64,000 bases of DNA from Halichondria panicea (GCF_963675165.1 NC_087379.1:5783442-5847441); one strand, 5' to 3'. Shown: positions 41,762-53,170, counted from the first letter of the stretch. The notes: generated from the sequence alone by a model not told the origin. Program-made: numbers and translations.

Positions 41762-44457
41762 ATGTTATTCCTTTGCTCGCTCCTTGTTAAAAATATTGGC
41801 AGCAGTATCCACTTGACGTACTTGAGGACATTATCACTTTGCAATAAACTCAGTAGCAAGTCATTCACTGCTGAAGACAGATCAACTGATCCAAACACAT
41901 ACAAAAGAGGAAGGAATGATGAGGATCGTGAAAATCATAAGTGGACCAAAAGCCCATACAAAATCAAGCAGCTCCGTTTTTCAAGACACATAGTTAACCT
42001 GGTGCACAAGGGGAAGGTTTCCGAGGCCGCTGAAGTGTTTGAGTCGATGAGAGGCAACAAAGTGAAGGCAGATGCCGTCGTATACAACTCTCTCATTGCA
42101 GGCTACGGGAGATCGGGGAACGTCGAGGCTAGCTTCAGAGTCTTCAACCAGGTAAGTAAATAGTATTTATAGATACGACGTTGCATTTATAGCTGCTACT
42201 GTTTTACTGAAAACTTTCTCTCATTCACAGATGAAGAAGCATGGACTAGTACCGACTGACCACACCTACACCAGCATGTTGTCAGCCTGTGCCGAGGCCG
42301 GTACAAAGGCAAACGAAATCCTCACTAAGGTTGAGAGTGAAATAGAGAGAAGAGGAGTTCGTCTAAACACCATCGCAACCAACGCCCACATTAATGCATT
42401 GGCCTCGTGTCGGCAACAAGAACACGCCCTCAAGGCTTATCTGGACATGATAAAGACAGGCACCACACCAGACCTGCACACCTATAGTAGTCTACTGCAG
42501 GCCAGCGCTAAGGACAGAGTGGAAGGTATGGTCATAGCACAAAGAGTGTGGGAGGAAATGATTGCCACTGGACATCAACCGGACCTGTACAATTTCAACC
42601 TCCTCCTACAGTGTTTGAGAGATGCTGGTTTAGAGGGCACTCGATCAAACGATTGTGAAGAACTGATACGTGTACCTGCAGTTAAAATACCATCAGATTT
42701 GCAACGAAGTTCGACCGTTATTGCAGACTCTTCTTCTCAGGACGAAGTTCGTTTATCCTCACCATCAATTAATGTCAAACAAACAGGAAGTTTTGAAGTG
42801 TTCCTTTCTAAGACTGAATCACTCACTGTAAATCTTGGCTCAGTAGCAACTAAAGGAGTCAGTAGCAGCTCAATAAGATGGCTGGATCGATTTGGAATTG
42901 AAATCCTGTTTGAAAGTTTGAAGACTTTGAATCTAAAGCCAGATATTCGAATGTTTCACCTTCTCCTACAATTAATGCTATCTCCAAATGACGTGCTGAG
43001 TCGATCACAGGAGTGTGGAGTGAAGCCTGGTGCAAGGGCTCTGGTAGCGGCCATTCGAGTACAGGCGAAGCTGGGGAACATGACCGGAGCTAAGGTGAGT
43101 GGGTAACACAATGTGTGTAGATTGTGTTAGTTTTGTGCATGATGGTGATGAAGCTTAATACATAAACTTGAGACGTTATTACAACTACGTGTGTGTAGCA
43201 ATTTTACTGCTCAATGTCCACAGGCTATTCTGAGCTACTCTCATTCCATGGGTGTGGACATGGGTCAGTTTGGCTACCAGGCTGTGGCCAACTCCTGTGT
43301 GAGACAAGAGGAAGGCCTTGAACTACTGGCAGAAATCAAGGTGAACCACTCACACTTGCTATAACTATCCGACAGCTTCACCCTAGGTTATCCTGTAGCT
43401 ACGACACTTGGTAGCTATTATTATAGAGCTCTCCATTACAGAATAATGATTGTTAGGTGACTAACTATGCTGCTGCTTTGCTATAATTATTAGCTATATC
43501 ATTGTTTTTGTTTTGGGTCTTTTGCAGGCCGTTGATTTGGTACCAAACGAGCATGTATTCGAGACACTGATTGGGAATGCAGCGAGAAGCAGGAACTTTG
43601 TGTACCTCACCGCACTGATCAAGAAGATGAGGCACTTTGAGGTGTTGCCTAGTAACTCGTTAATCGAAACACTGGACGCTGCCGCAAATCAGAAACCAAA
43701 GGTACGCTGGGACAATGGTAGTGTGTACATATCACAGGGGAGAAGTGAATAGAAGCATGATACAATAATGCTTGTGAAGGCCCTTTTTCCTCGGGAGTCA
43801 GGGTGTTATACAAGATTTTAATAGAGGGGGGAAATAATGCATGCGGAGTGTCGCCAGTTAGGGGGACCCAGGGGCATGCCCCCCTAGCTGGAAGTTAATT
43901 AGGTGATCTCTGGTGGGTTTTGGGGTTGCTTCAGTTAGTACCTGAATAATTGTAGGGGAGAGGGGAGATTTGAGAACTTTGCTTTTTAGCAACAATCATG
44001 GTCAATTGTTTGCACCAATGTAAATTTACCGTATAGCGGGAAATTTCGTGAGGTGCAAAATTTCGCGTTTTGAGGGCAGAGCAGTTAACGTGAATTTCAC
44101 ATTCAAAATTCTTGGGGTGTGGTTTCCTGGCATTGAACTATGATTATTAAAATCGCGAAAAATTTCTTCTGAACCAAATAGCAAAACATCGCACCCACAA
44201 ATTAACATTTCCCGCTATATGGTACTTTGTAAGCTTCATGTCGTATAATATAGCTTTGGTGCATCCACCGAAGCTTCAGCACCCGCGATGCTTTAATTCA
44301 TTATTTTATAGCTCGATCATGAGTAGTTGTATAACGTATTCCCCATTCCCTGCAGAGTGTGTACCTGTTGAGACAACTAAATGGGTTCAAAGGTTACTAT
44401 AGTATCTGGAAGGAGATGATGGTCGGCTCCAAAGTAATGATGAAACGTACTGATTAA
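41762..44457 (+). CDS. PTCD1: PTCD1-like pentatricopeptide repeat protein
   Basis: Five exons: 41762-42151, 42231-43094, 43224-43340, 43528-43701 and 44356-44457. All introns are GT-AG and phase 0, giving 548 aa. The N terminus (MLFLCSLLVKNIGSSIHLTY, Arg present, no acidic residue before Glu38) looks like a mitochondrial presequence. PPR units follow: residues 73-105 (HIVNLVHKGKVSEAAEVFESM), 106-139 (VVYNSLIAGYGRSGNVEASFRVF), then TYTSMLSACAEAG, TNAHINALASCRQQEHALKAY, HTYSSLLQASAKDR and YNFNLLLQCLRDAG, with a linker before MFHLLLQLML. Order and spacing resemble PTCD1, a mitochondrial RNA-binding protein of leucine-tRNA and ribosome metabolism. Human PTCD1 is about 700 aa, so this is shorter. 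Intron 4 carries MITE insertions. It appears intact. Confidence 0.8.
43795..44224. mobile_element. two MITEs in PPR gene intron 4
   Basis: At 43795 a CAGGGTGTTATACA end with GATTTTAATAGAGGGGG belongs to the CAGGGTGTC family, but its right end is not clear. At 44028-44224 is a complete 197-bp element with ends ACCGTATAGCGGGAAATTTC and GAAAT-like CATTTCCCGCTATATGGT. TA flanks both ends. The same element, interrupted, lies at 53825-54295. Confidence 0.65.
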
Positions 44458-44903
44458 CGACTCATTATCTCATCATTGTATTGTCAATTCAGTTTCATTC
44501 AAGCACGTGTGTATCAATTTTGACGTTGGAACAAAGTTTACCAATAGATATATAGAGCACTCATTAATGATATAATATAAATCGGTGGTGATCGAAGGAC
44601 TGATTCTAGAGATGCATAACACACACACAGCTGCACAACACTAACAATGAACTCCTAACAAGTTGAGCACTGGCTACTTCCAGAGAGATTTTAGCATTTT
44701 CTTGGCTGATAGTCTTGAGAGAACGAGAGTGGCTACGAACATGCCTACCACTACTGCACTGATGAGAGTGTAGTCAAAGTCTTCGGCCAGGAGATCAAAT
44801 TGATTGGACGGAGTCACTCGAGTGTAGTAAAGATCTGTACGGTGTGAGAGGGTGTGGGTGGGGAGGTTACGTGAAAGTATAGGTTTCACTATACGAGTAC
44901 AGG

Positions 44904-45090
44904 GTGCCATGCACGATAATGTTGCTAAAAAAAGGTCAACTGTTATTTCAATACCCTGTTAGTAAACATTGCCAGCTATGTACTCTCAGTCATACAACTA
45001 GTATCTGAATGCAAATTTTAGGGGGGGGGGGGGGGGGAATTGGAGCCACTGGGGAATATCCCCCTTCCTCTCCCTGTACGACACCCTGAA
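44904..45090. mobile_element. MITE, CAGGGTGTC family, copy 2 (in EMC1 intron)
   Basis: ACAGGGTGCCATGCAC at the left, CCTGTACGACACCCTG at the right, with the same interior words as 2196-2412 (GTCAACTG..TTATTTCAATACCC, AATGCAAATTTTAG) and an 18-19 base G run at about 45022-45039. It sits in the last intron of the EMC1 copy. Confidence 0.7.
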
Positions 45091-46319
45091 GTAGTACTTG
45101 AAGTACTAATGGCATGGTATAACCGTATGTTGTTGTTTCGCTATACCATTATAATAGCAAAAGTAGTTTCCTATAACAGAGTGTGACACTCACCTAGTCC
45201 ACAGACGAACAGTAGACACGTGGACTCAAGCCCACTGGGTGTAGCGTAAATTTCTCGTATCCTAGCAACGGTGCGATTGTAGTTGACGAAGCTAAGAGGG
45301 TTGAGTGGAATCTCGGGATGGTAGGGAGGAGTCCTGTCCTCCCTGCATGGAGGGAGAATAAGAATAGATAATAGAGCCCATACTGTAACTAGAAGCCTAC
45401 AGAAGCTCTTAGTTACACTGTTAAGCAGTAACACCCACACAATGCACCATGTAACACCGAGGCATAATTAAAGGCTTCACACACAGAGTCAACCAGCAAG
45501 TCACTCACTTCATTTGGTCAGTGATCTCCAGTTCTCTGCGATGGTTCAGTAGAGACTTGGGCATGATCACCACTCGACCAGACGCAAGACCAACTGCAGA
45601 GGAGGGAGAGAAGCACCAGCTATTAGCACTAGATAACACTTAGCAACAGAAAGCTTTATGCACTCATTCAGCAAATGCTCCACAAAAAGCTTTGCATGAT
45701 GATAATGCATTAGTTTTGTACATGTATTGTACAGCTATGTTAGTATTATAACTATACAGACACGGCATGTACATGTAGTACTGACAGTACAGTGTACTAA
45801 AGTCTACGGGATTAGGTACTCACAAATAACTCCCTTGTAAGTGATTCCCCTGAGAGTCTGTGTGGTTGGGAGAGTGGTGATGGTGGTGGGAAGAGTGTAG
45901 GCCTGTGACATGACAGCGGGGGTGGGGGGAGGGGCCAGCGACGACCAAACAGTGCTATAGGGAAGATTGATTTCCATTGATAGCACTTCACAAATAAGTC
46001 GGTGCATACTGCTATGAGTGACGAACATGCAGCATCATGTGACGTACTGTGATTGGTTGGTGTGTATTTCGTAGAGCTCTAGAACCACTAATTCATGGCG
46101 ACGCTGCTTGCTGTTGAAGAACTCATACTGTAAGAGGAGGCAACAAAGATAACTATAGAATGCAGCTAACAATGAATGTAATAACAATACTACACTGTAA
46201 AATAATTATGCATACTAAAGTCTTGTATTGAGTTTGACCTTCATAAAATTAATGTTGTCATAACTCGGTCATACTTTGCTGAAATTCAAAGTTCACCTAT
46301 CTATAATTATGCTTTAGAG

Positions 46320-46920
46320 TAGCCTCGATTCCAGGCCGCTCTTCCTTGAAGAGAGGGCCTGGTATCGACTGTTTGCGCATGCGCTACCTACACAGAAACT
46401 GGGTAATTTGGATAACATCGTATATGCTCAGTAAAACAATGACGTCACAACGAACGGAAGTGGATTGAAGAAAGTAGATAGAAGTTCGATTGTGAAGGTT
46501 TTTAGCCTATCTGATAGCATTTCTAATAGCTAGCCTTAGCCTGCTATGTTAATAAAAGACTCACAGCCTGCAACAGTGTGGATGACAATCGTCTGAACGG
46601 AGTGAAGGCTGACAATAGCCTATACAGACAGGCCATGCCCATCTGCTACTAATCTTGGTGAAAGTCTACATGTAGAATCTATCAGAAAGAAATAGCTGCT
46701 GTAACCAAACGTACTACAGCTCTGTCTCTAGCTAGCTAGCTATGTAGCTCTGTGTATGACTTTAATATTATCAATTTGTATTCTTTGTCTGTATACTTAT
46801 TCAGGACATTTTTTCTGGTAAAATTTATGTTTAATGGAAAACTTTACGGGGAAATTGTCCAATAATTTTGCGCATGCGCTAGCAGGCCTCCTTGTTGAGG
46901 CCTTGTGAAGGAGGCTAGCT
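46320..46920. repeat. TAGCCTCGAT-family repeats inside EMC1 intron
   Basis: GTAGCCTCGATTCCAGGCCGC at 46320 with GAGGGCCTGGTATCGACTG and GCGCATGCGCTA at about 46365-46385. A related end (GCGCATGCGCTAGCAGGCCTCC .. GGAGGCTAG) lies near 46862-46917. Such elements explain the enlarged intron (46128-47005). No coding exon is seen between. Confidence 0.45.
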
Positions 46921-48006
46921 TTAGAGCTGATAAGCGAGTGAAAATGAAAAACATTTGAAGCACCTGTTGCAAAGATAACAGAAACGGTACAAAAAGATAA
47001 CTCACAACAACCCAGTTCTCAGAGTGAGCCATGTGCACGGGGCCCCAGGGCATTCTTGTGAGGTGTGGTAGATGATGGCCCCAGTGATACTGTCTATCAG
47101 GTACACTGTCACCAGAGGTTTGGTCCAGTCTGTGGACTCTGTGACCACACCCACCAGATTAGGGTTGAGATACTTGTACTGTACGTTGCTGACGTGCTCT
47201 GCAGAACAGCGACGTTACATGTATACTTGTATATACACACACAACTAATGAGAAATACGTACATAGTACAGGTATGTAGACAATGAAAATTATTCCGTTT
47301 TCGTATATACTTTTCGTACACACTACAATGTAGGCATACTGTACCAATACTTAATGTGCATGCAAAGAATTGCCAGAACCAAAAATGAAAAATGTTGAGT
47401 ATTGATGTATTAAAAACTAGAACCACAGACACACATACAAACCAGCTCACCATACGCCTTCTTCCCCATCACAGCTGCTATCTGCTCATTCAGAAATAAA
47501 TTCAATCAATCACACACTCCGCAAGTTTTTTACTTACCTTTCCGTTTGCCGTGGTAACTAAGATAAGCTTGCGAGTGTTGAACCGATCTCTGACAAGTGA
47601 GGTCCGTTATATTGTAGTAAGCTGGCTATACCTCCTTGTTCAGGTTCATCAGAAACTTCTGCAGCGACACAGGGGGGAGGGGGGGTAATTACTAAGGTAA
47701 GGGCAACACACACACCCAGTAACACCACCCCCTTACATTGGCAAGAGCCACAAGCACACACACGCCTACACTGCCCTCTCACCTTGGAAAGGGTGAATTG
47801 AACCTGCGCTCTGGGGGTGGCCACTTTGAGAGGGTTGACTTTAGATTTGGTCATCTCTACAAAGCTCTCGATCTTCTCTGACTGGCCAGCTGGTAAGTCT
47901 AACATCTCCACAGCAACTGCGGCTCCCAGGGCATCTTCTCGAGCCCATATTACACCATCTGAAGAAGCACACACTCATCACCAATCACATACTCATCAAT
48001 AGAGGA

Positions 48007-48815
48007 CAGGGGCGTAGCCAGGATTTTAGGGAAGATATATATACTGTATTTAATTGATTAAACGCCCGGGCGTTTATTTCCTAGCAGCATCTGTAGAGGG
48101 GGCGTTTAAACGAGATGCGAGCTTATTCGAAACGGGCGTTTATTGTTTCAAACTCTTGCTCATCAGCAGTTATTATGCTCTTTTTGGCTGCTGCCACCAC
48201 AGCTCTCAGCTTCAATCTTAAGTCGTAGGAGTGGTGTTTCTCCCTCTGTGTCCTCTCTGCCATAATAAATAGTATCTATTTATTCTATGCTGCCATTGTT
48301 TCAGCTGGTTCCACGTGCTAATTCAGCTCCACCCACAGTGCCACGCCCCATACATGGGCAATTATTTAAGAGGGGCGTTTATTGACAAAGACAGCTTTTA
48401 TTATGGGCGTTTAAACGAGATGGGTGTTTAATCAAGTAAATATGGTAAATGAAAGAGGGCGTGAAACGCCGGATTTTTAGCCGCACAGTGCCGAAATTTT
48501 CTTGACCAGAAACCACATCTCTTATTAATGACGTCATAATTAACTTATGCCAAGCTGGCCGTGGCCGAATCTTTATTTGCATAGAGAAGCCTATTAGCCA
48601 CGAAAGAGAACGATTTAAGCCAGAATAACCAGAATAGCTCAGTGTAGAAACTGAATCGTTTTGCTTGCCTACTAGCTAGCTAACTGCAGCAAGATCTGGA
48701 AGAGACGGGGGTGCTCAGCTGGATAATCAGATACATTTCTCTGTGATTTGTATACTTGCCTCAGGCTGGTTGGGTGTGCTCGAGCACCCCTAGCACCCCC
48801 CTGGCTACGCCCCTG
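48007..48815. mobile_element. nested TIR elements
   Basis: The outer ends are CAGGGGCGTAGCCAGG (48007) and CCTGGCTACGCCCCTG (ending 48815), a perfect 16-bp inverted repeat typical of animal MITEs. Within it, 48042-48446 is a second element with ends TACTGTATTTAATTGATTAAACGCCC and an imperfect complement finishing in ATATGGTA, with GGGCGTTTA words repeated. No gene. Confidence 0.7.
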
Positions 48816-48869
48816 GAAGAAGAAAAAAGTTAATGGCTTGTAAGTATTAACAGGGCAAACATAATTATT

Positions 48870-49443
48870 ACCGGTGTAGAAGCGATATGGCCCCCCGGCC
48901 CTAAAACACTAGCGATTTAGGGTGTTGGGGGGGGGCCTATTACGCTAGTGATCTAGGCCCCCATAGTGATTTAGGGCCCCCCTAGAGAAGTCTATTCTGA
49001 GCAGTAGAGTCAAGCCAGCACAACAGTAATAGGAGGTTGAGTTTGAGAATCAACGGTTATAATGTTTATGTAGATCTAAGCTTCCAATACAGAGTAATTA
49101 CTAGCCTATAATTTGTGCTGCTTGCAGGTCACTGAGGATAACAGTATTACTGTCAGTATATATAGGGCAGCCATATTATGTGAAAAATACCTGCGTTACA
49201 GTGTATTAGCACAAATAGCCATTGTACACAGCACATGCTGCTGGAGGATGAGGCTGAGGCTACAAGCATAGATACCATAAATTACTATCTACACGGCAAG
49301 TTATAAGTGGGGGCCACATATCACTGGAGGGGCCTCAAAGCGCTAGTGAAATAGGGCTGTGGGAGGGCTTCCAAATCGCTAGCATTTTATAGGTCCGGGG
49401 GTCCCAAAATAAGGGGGGCCTATAATCGCTTCTACACCAGTAA
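48870..49443. mobile_element. 574-bp TIR element with GCGATTTAGG words
   Basis: The left end TTACCGGTGTAGAAGCGATA and the right end (AATCGCTTCTACACCAGTAA) are inverted repeats of about 30 bases. GCTAGTGATTTAGG/GCGATTTAGGG-like words with GGGGCC are repeated at least six times, three near each end on opposite strands. Non-coding, and I know no family for it. Confidence 0.7.
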
Positions 49444-49499
49444 AGGATCACTTCAGGTGCAAATAATTATGTAGATATACCTCGAAAAAAGTCGCGTGT

Positions 49500-50700
49500 A
49501 GCCAATGTGTGAGTTTAAGCTTCTTAGCTTTTATACAACATTAACAACAAAGCTTTAACTCGAAATCTGCCACAATTAAAACTAATAACTTGTTCTGTAA
49601 ACGCAGTGCTATGGCATCCGGGTAAGTAGACTCACATGTCACACACAGACAAACAAACAAACCAAAGTACTACCAGAAGCCCATAAATATGAGAAGGAGC
49701 GGCTGACTACGGGGCCAGGGATCACGTTTCGTAAGTGGCTACGACCGCATTTCTATAATATGAAGAGTCACTAAGATTAAATTATTAAAATTTTTTCATA
49801 GTAAACAGCATGCTAGCTCAGCACATTTTTACTACGGAAGTAAAACAGGTAGTAACTAGTGTTCAAGCTGGCGCTGTGCTAATGCCTCTCGCCATGTTTT
49901 TGCTTTCGCTGAAAAGTATTAGAGTGTTATATTAGTTTCTATAATGAATATTAAAGTTAGCTTATCTATATAAAGTCACTGAGAAGAAAAGACTTATTTA
50001 CATGCATCTATTGCTGTATTATGTGGCTTACCAGGACCTCAAGAAAGAAGAAAATTGATTCTTCCAGGATCTGTGTAGTTCAGTGTATATAATATCTAAG
50101 AAGAAAAGACCTGTGTACATGCATATTGTTATCTATATTGTTATATGGTGGCTTACCAGGCCTTCAAGACAAAGATGATTCTGCTAGGAGGATCTGGATC
50201 TGGATCTTGGATATTATTTCTCACACATGGGGAATGAGCGCGCATGCGCATTACATCCACAGGAATAATTAAAGGGTGTGTCCAAAGAGATCAATTTTCA
50301 CAAATGGCTACTGCTAGCTAGCTGTTTTAACAGATATTTTCTGAGTATTGTAGCTAACAAAAAGCTAGCGCTTTAGTGCAAGGCCAACTCATATGTTGAA
50401 TAGAAAGTTTGTGCGGACAGATGATGCTATGAAAGATTCTGAAGAGACTGCAACAGCCTTCAATGTGAGTCAAACTAGCCATAACTCGAGAAAGAAGCTT
50501 TAGTTTGCTAATCCACGAATCAAAATCCAAGAGAACGTAGCTAGAAGCCTATAGAAGCTGTTAGCTTTCGTCGCATTGCAACCGTTGAGCAGTTACAGCT
50601 GGAACAGACACACACACACACAGTCAGCTTTACCGTATCCCTTGTGCGGCTACGCCTCGAGGCATAATTATGATGTCACAGACCCTAATTAAATTCCTCA
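49500..50700. repeat. dispersed repeats and a tandem duplication
   Basis: 49540-49660 belongs to the TGTAAACGCAGTGCT family. 49977-50095 and 50096-50205 are imperfect tandem copies (AGAAGAAAAGAC, ACATGCAT, GTGGCTTACCAGG, GATTCT). 50515-50665 is the GTTGAGCAGTTAC/AC-tract repeat as at 14080 and 24770. No gene is supported. Confidence 0.5.
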
Positions 50701-50942
50701 TACTCTTAAATGAAAAGGCCTATTAGAGTAGAGAGGCAATTTTAAACAATGTTAGATCCCACTTGTGTGTGTTTAGCAGGGAATTATGAGCCATAATCTC
50801 ATAGTTTCCCAGGGAATTATAAGCTTGAGGGTATAAAGTACAAGTGTAATTTTTAAATGTTACAGTATAGATCTAACTACATACAGAAATGTTAAATGAA
50901 GCTGTTCAGTTTTGAACTAAATGAAGCTGTTCAGTTTTTTCT

Positions 50943-52397
50943 CTATAGAGCTTGCTGCGTTGATGACATGGTGGAGCCAGTAACATTTCCTTGATTGTAT
51001 GCAATTGTTACTTGGCAGTTGCTAAAGTTCAACACTGGCTGACCATGGCTGGAGTTTAAGTGAGTTGAAGTCGTCTTGTTTATTTCTGCGTTGAAACTTG
51101 TTTCGCGGTCTGATGAGAGAATTCTTGAGACAGCATGGTGTTGTTTGTCACTTGTTCGCTCATACATTCGAAGGGACTCTAACGATCGATGTCCAGTCCT
51201 TTCCTTGATTATTTTCTCTGGAACACCGGCATTGTACAATTCAGTTGCACCAGTTGCTCTAAGACTGTGGTTACTTTTGAGTTCGATTCCTCCTTGTGCA
51301 CAAATCGTGTTTACCATTTTGTACAGCATATTCTTTCCAACAGGAACAGATGAGTACCACTTTTGAGAGTCTGTGACTACTTTCCTCAGTGGTTGTAGAT
51401 AAAACAGATCAGCATCGATAGCCTCTTGAGGGAGTTTGCTTATATACTTGTCAAGCAACTTACAGTGGCAACGTTCTCCAGCTTCAGGGACCTCTGCAAT
51501 GAACACAGATTTGTTGTCCAGTTTTAGCTGTGCAATTCCTCCAGCTCGATTCTTTGAAGAATTCTCAGTGTACGTGTAGCCATCTTTCTCTCTTCTCAGC
51601 TGTGAGAGCCTCAAATCTCGGTGCTCGACGCCACCTCTCAAACAGAAACATTTTCCGTTGTAATAGAATACAGCTCGTAGTAGTGCCAAGGGATCGTTCG
51701 AACCGATAGCTCCTGAGGACCAAAGCTGGTTTTCTTCTTCTTTTGAGAAGGCTTTTGCGTGTTTCTTGTCACTTCCAACCCCCTGTTTACGTAGTTCTCT
51801 GAAGACAGAGTCCATTGTGTTATGGAAAGTTTGGAATCTCGGATCCTTTTTTGCAAAGAAATTTGGACATTTCTTTGCATCCAGTGAGCGCATATATCGG
51901 AGAATACCAGACAGGATGCTGTGTATAGTTGTAGGAGGGTAGGGTTCTCCTGTCACTTTTCTTGTCTCTACGATAAAAATAGAGAGCCAATGATTTAGCT
52001 GTTCTGGGTCCATTTTCACAAGCAGGTCTTCTGGGCATTTGTTAAATTCGTCCTCCATATTCATGTTTCTGTGCTGCAGCCATGTTTCAAAATTTTTGAC
52101 TGCCCATTCAGTCGACTCTTGCGTCTTTTTGGGAACAAAAGTTTTCGATAGTGTAGCAAGCTGTTCTTTGCTTGCCGTACAGAACCGAGAAGCTTGGGCT
52201 GTGGGGTGTGGCTCGAGTGCAGGTTTTTTGCAAAAGAGGGGGCTGGGCTCGTTTTTTGCAGAGCGCTTCCTGCAGAAGGCGGAGTCATAGTTAATCCACT
52301 CGTCCATTCCTATGTTAAAGCAGGGCAATACAGGGCCAACAAGAACTTTTCTTAGCAGAGAAGAAGAAATCACTCTATCAGAACAGGACATTTTCAA
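50943..52397 (-). CDS. Crypton-like tyrosine recombinase
   Basis: A single open frame of 484 aa with no defect. The N-terminal third is variable and basic. A SAM-like core-binding region (TEWAVKNFETWL .. LNHWLSIFIVETRK, about residues 95-150) is followed by the catalytic domain. Landmarks are LLRAVFYYNGKCFCLRGGVEHRDLRLSQ (first Arg), HSLRATGATELYNAGV (His-x-x-Arg), IKERTGHRSLESLRMYER (second His, then the Tyr nucleophile). This is the Arg..HxxR..H..Y set of tyrosine recombinases, in the form found in eukaryotic Cryptons and related domesticated proteins (DUF3504-like). No reverse transcriptase is nearby, so DIRS/Ngaro is unlikely. A 5' relic of the same element lies at 21363. The intact frame suggests recent activity. 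Confidence 0.82.
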   Translation of the reverse strand: MKMSCSDRVISSSLLRKVLVGPVLPCFNIGMDEWINYDSAFCRKRSAKNEPSPLFCKKPALEPHPTAQASRFCTASKEQLATLSKTFVPKKTQESTEWAVKNFETWLQHRNMNMEDEFNKCPEDLLVKMDPEQLNHWLSIFIVETRKVTGEPYPPTTIHSILSGILRYMRSLDAKKCPNFFAKKDPRFQTFHNTMDSVFRELRKQGVGSDKKHAKAFSKEEENQLWSSGAIGSNDPLALLRAVFYYNGKCFCLRGGVEHRDLRLSQLRREKDGYTYTENSSKNRAGGIAQLKLDNKSVFIAEVPEAGERCHCKLLDKYISKLPQEAIDADLFYLQPLRKVVTDSQKWYSSVPVGKNMLYKMVNTICAQGGIELKSNHSLRATGATELYNAGVPEKIIKERTGHRSLESLRMYERTSDKQHHAVSRILSSDRETSFNAEINKTTSTHLNSSHGQPVLNFSNCQVTIAYNQGNVTGSTMSSTQQAL

Positions 52398-52509
52398 AAA
52401 TAAAGCTGTTGCTAAGGCTTGCTGCTTTTATAGATGCACTTTTGCCTGAGGCAGGCTAGTACACAGCCAATGAAAAGTGGGATCTAAATCAGTTAGCACA
52501 TGTGCATTC

Positions 52510-52589
52510 GGTATCTATGTGTTATATAGTGTCCCTCATCCCTCGGGCTAAAGCCCTCGTGATACGGGACACTATAACACATAGATACC
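52510..52589. other. terminal hairpin of recombinase element
   Basis: GGTATCTATGTGTTATATAGTGTCCC pairs with GGGACACTATAACACATAGATACC around a CTCGGGCTAAAGCCCTCG inner stem. The outer flanks (ACATGTGCATTC, CTCATGCCCATGT) extend the pairing imperfectly. It lies about 110-190 bp upstream of the recombinase ATG and could be the recombinase binding or crossover site, or a transcriptional element. Confidence 0.75.
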
Positions 52590-52904
52590 TCATGCCCATG
52601 TACTATCTATAACTTAATTACTATAATGTATCAATAATGACGCATTACCTAGATCGCAATCATCTACTACATCATAGTTAATGTACGTACGTATAAGCAG
52701 AGAACTATAGAGGCAACTTTAACAATGTTATCATACTACTACAATGCTTTACATGCAACAAACAAGCGAACTTTATTTATGGGTGCTAATGTGGCTTTGC
52801 ATAAATAGCACTGCAAAAACCTTATACAGGTACTTACAGGTACGTGTAATGATATAAAAGTTACACGCAAAGTGTTATGTTTTCTGCTGATTTGGCTCAT
52901 TACA

Positions 52905-53170
52905 CCTCGGGCATGCGCAAGCAAGGTATACGATAGTGTGTTTGTGGACTGCTCTCTAGGCTTCTAGCCATGTTTTCTTGGATTTGCAAAATAATTGTTG
53001 CTTCTCGAGTTATGCATTGTTTTGCTTACTTGGAATGCCATTGCAGCCTTTTTAGAAGAGTGCGTAGCAAAAGTTGTCTATGGAGTGTTGCTCTACTTAG
53101 TAGTTAGCTCTGCTAAAACGCTAGCTATTAGTAGCTGCAAGGCTGCTAACATGATGCAGCAGCCTACCGA
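52905..53170. mobile_element. foldback MITE relic
   Basis: GCAAGCAAGGTATACGATAGTGTG, then CTTACTTGGAATGCCATTGCAG and GCGTAGCAAAAGTTG match the element at 13615-13960 in reverse orientation. The far arm is missing. No gene; the short frame at 52995 is a by-product. Confidence 0.55.

Larger units (their letters stand above)
44674..47958 (-). pseudogene. EMC1: 3' part of EMC1, degraded
   Basis: Minus-strand exons: 47783-47958 (GVIWAREDALGAAVAVEMLDLP), about 47538-47594 (RFNTRKLILVTTANGK), 47451-47481, 47006-47198 (VQYKYLNPNLVGVVTESTD), 46048-46127 (YEFFNSKQRRHELVVLELYE), 45824-45954 (PAVMSQAYTLP), 45509-45593 (GLASGRVVIMPKSLL), 45194-45342 (YNRTVARIREIYATPSGLEST) and 44674-44834 (LDLYYTRVTPSNQFDLL and a final TM helix). 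This is the C-terminal half of EMC1, subunit of the ER membrane protein insertase. Defects: the N-terminal half is absent; about 190 residues are missing between the VTTANGK and VMGKK exons; one base is missing at about 47052 (HTSQE/MPWGPVHMAHSENW); and the junction before RFNTRK does not keep phase. The 3' six exons are well preserved, so partial function or assembly error cannot be excluded. Confidence 0.75.
50760..52612 (-). mobile_element. Crypton-like element, approximate limits
   Basis: The upstream (right) limit, about 52612, is where similarity to the relic at 21363 ends (AAGTTATAGATAGTACATG). Between it and the ATG lie the hairpin and a TATAAAAGCAGC promoter-like box (about 52422-52434 on the minus strand). 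The 3' limit is unknown. An inverted pair, AGGGAATTATGAG../CTCATAG..TTTCCC, stands at about 50778-50815 and could mark it. No terminal inverted repeats or target duplications are seen, as expected for Cryptons. Confidence 0.55.

Noticed and set aside
47065-47453. Short frames around the EMC1 exon at 47.1 kb
   Set aside because: They are the complement of the coding exon or intron sequence.
51076-52290. Plus-strand and shifted frames within the tyrosine recombinase gene
   Set aside because: Shadows of the 484-codon frame, which alone carries the catalytic motifs.
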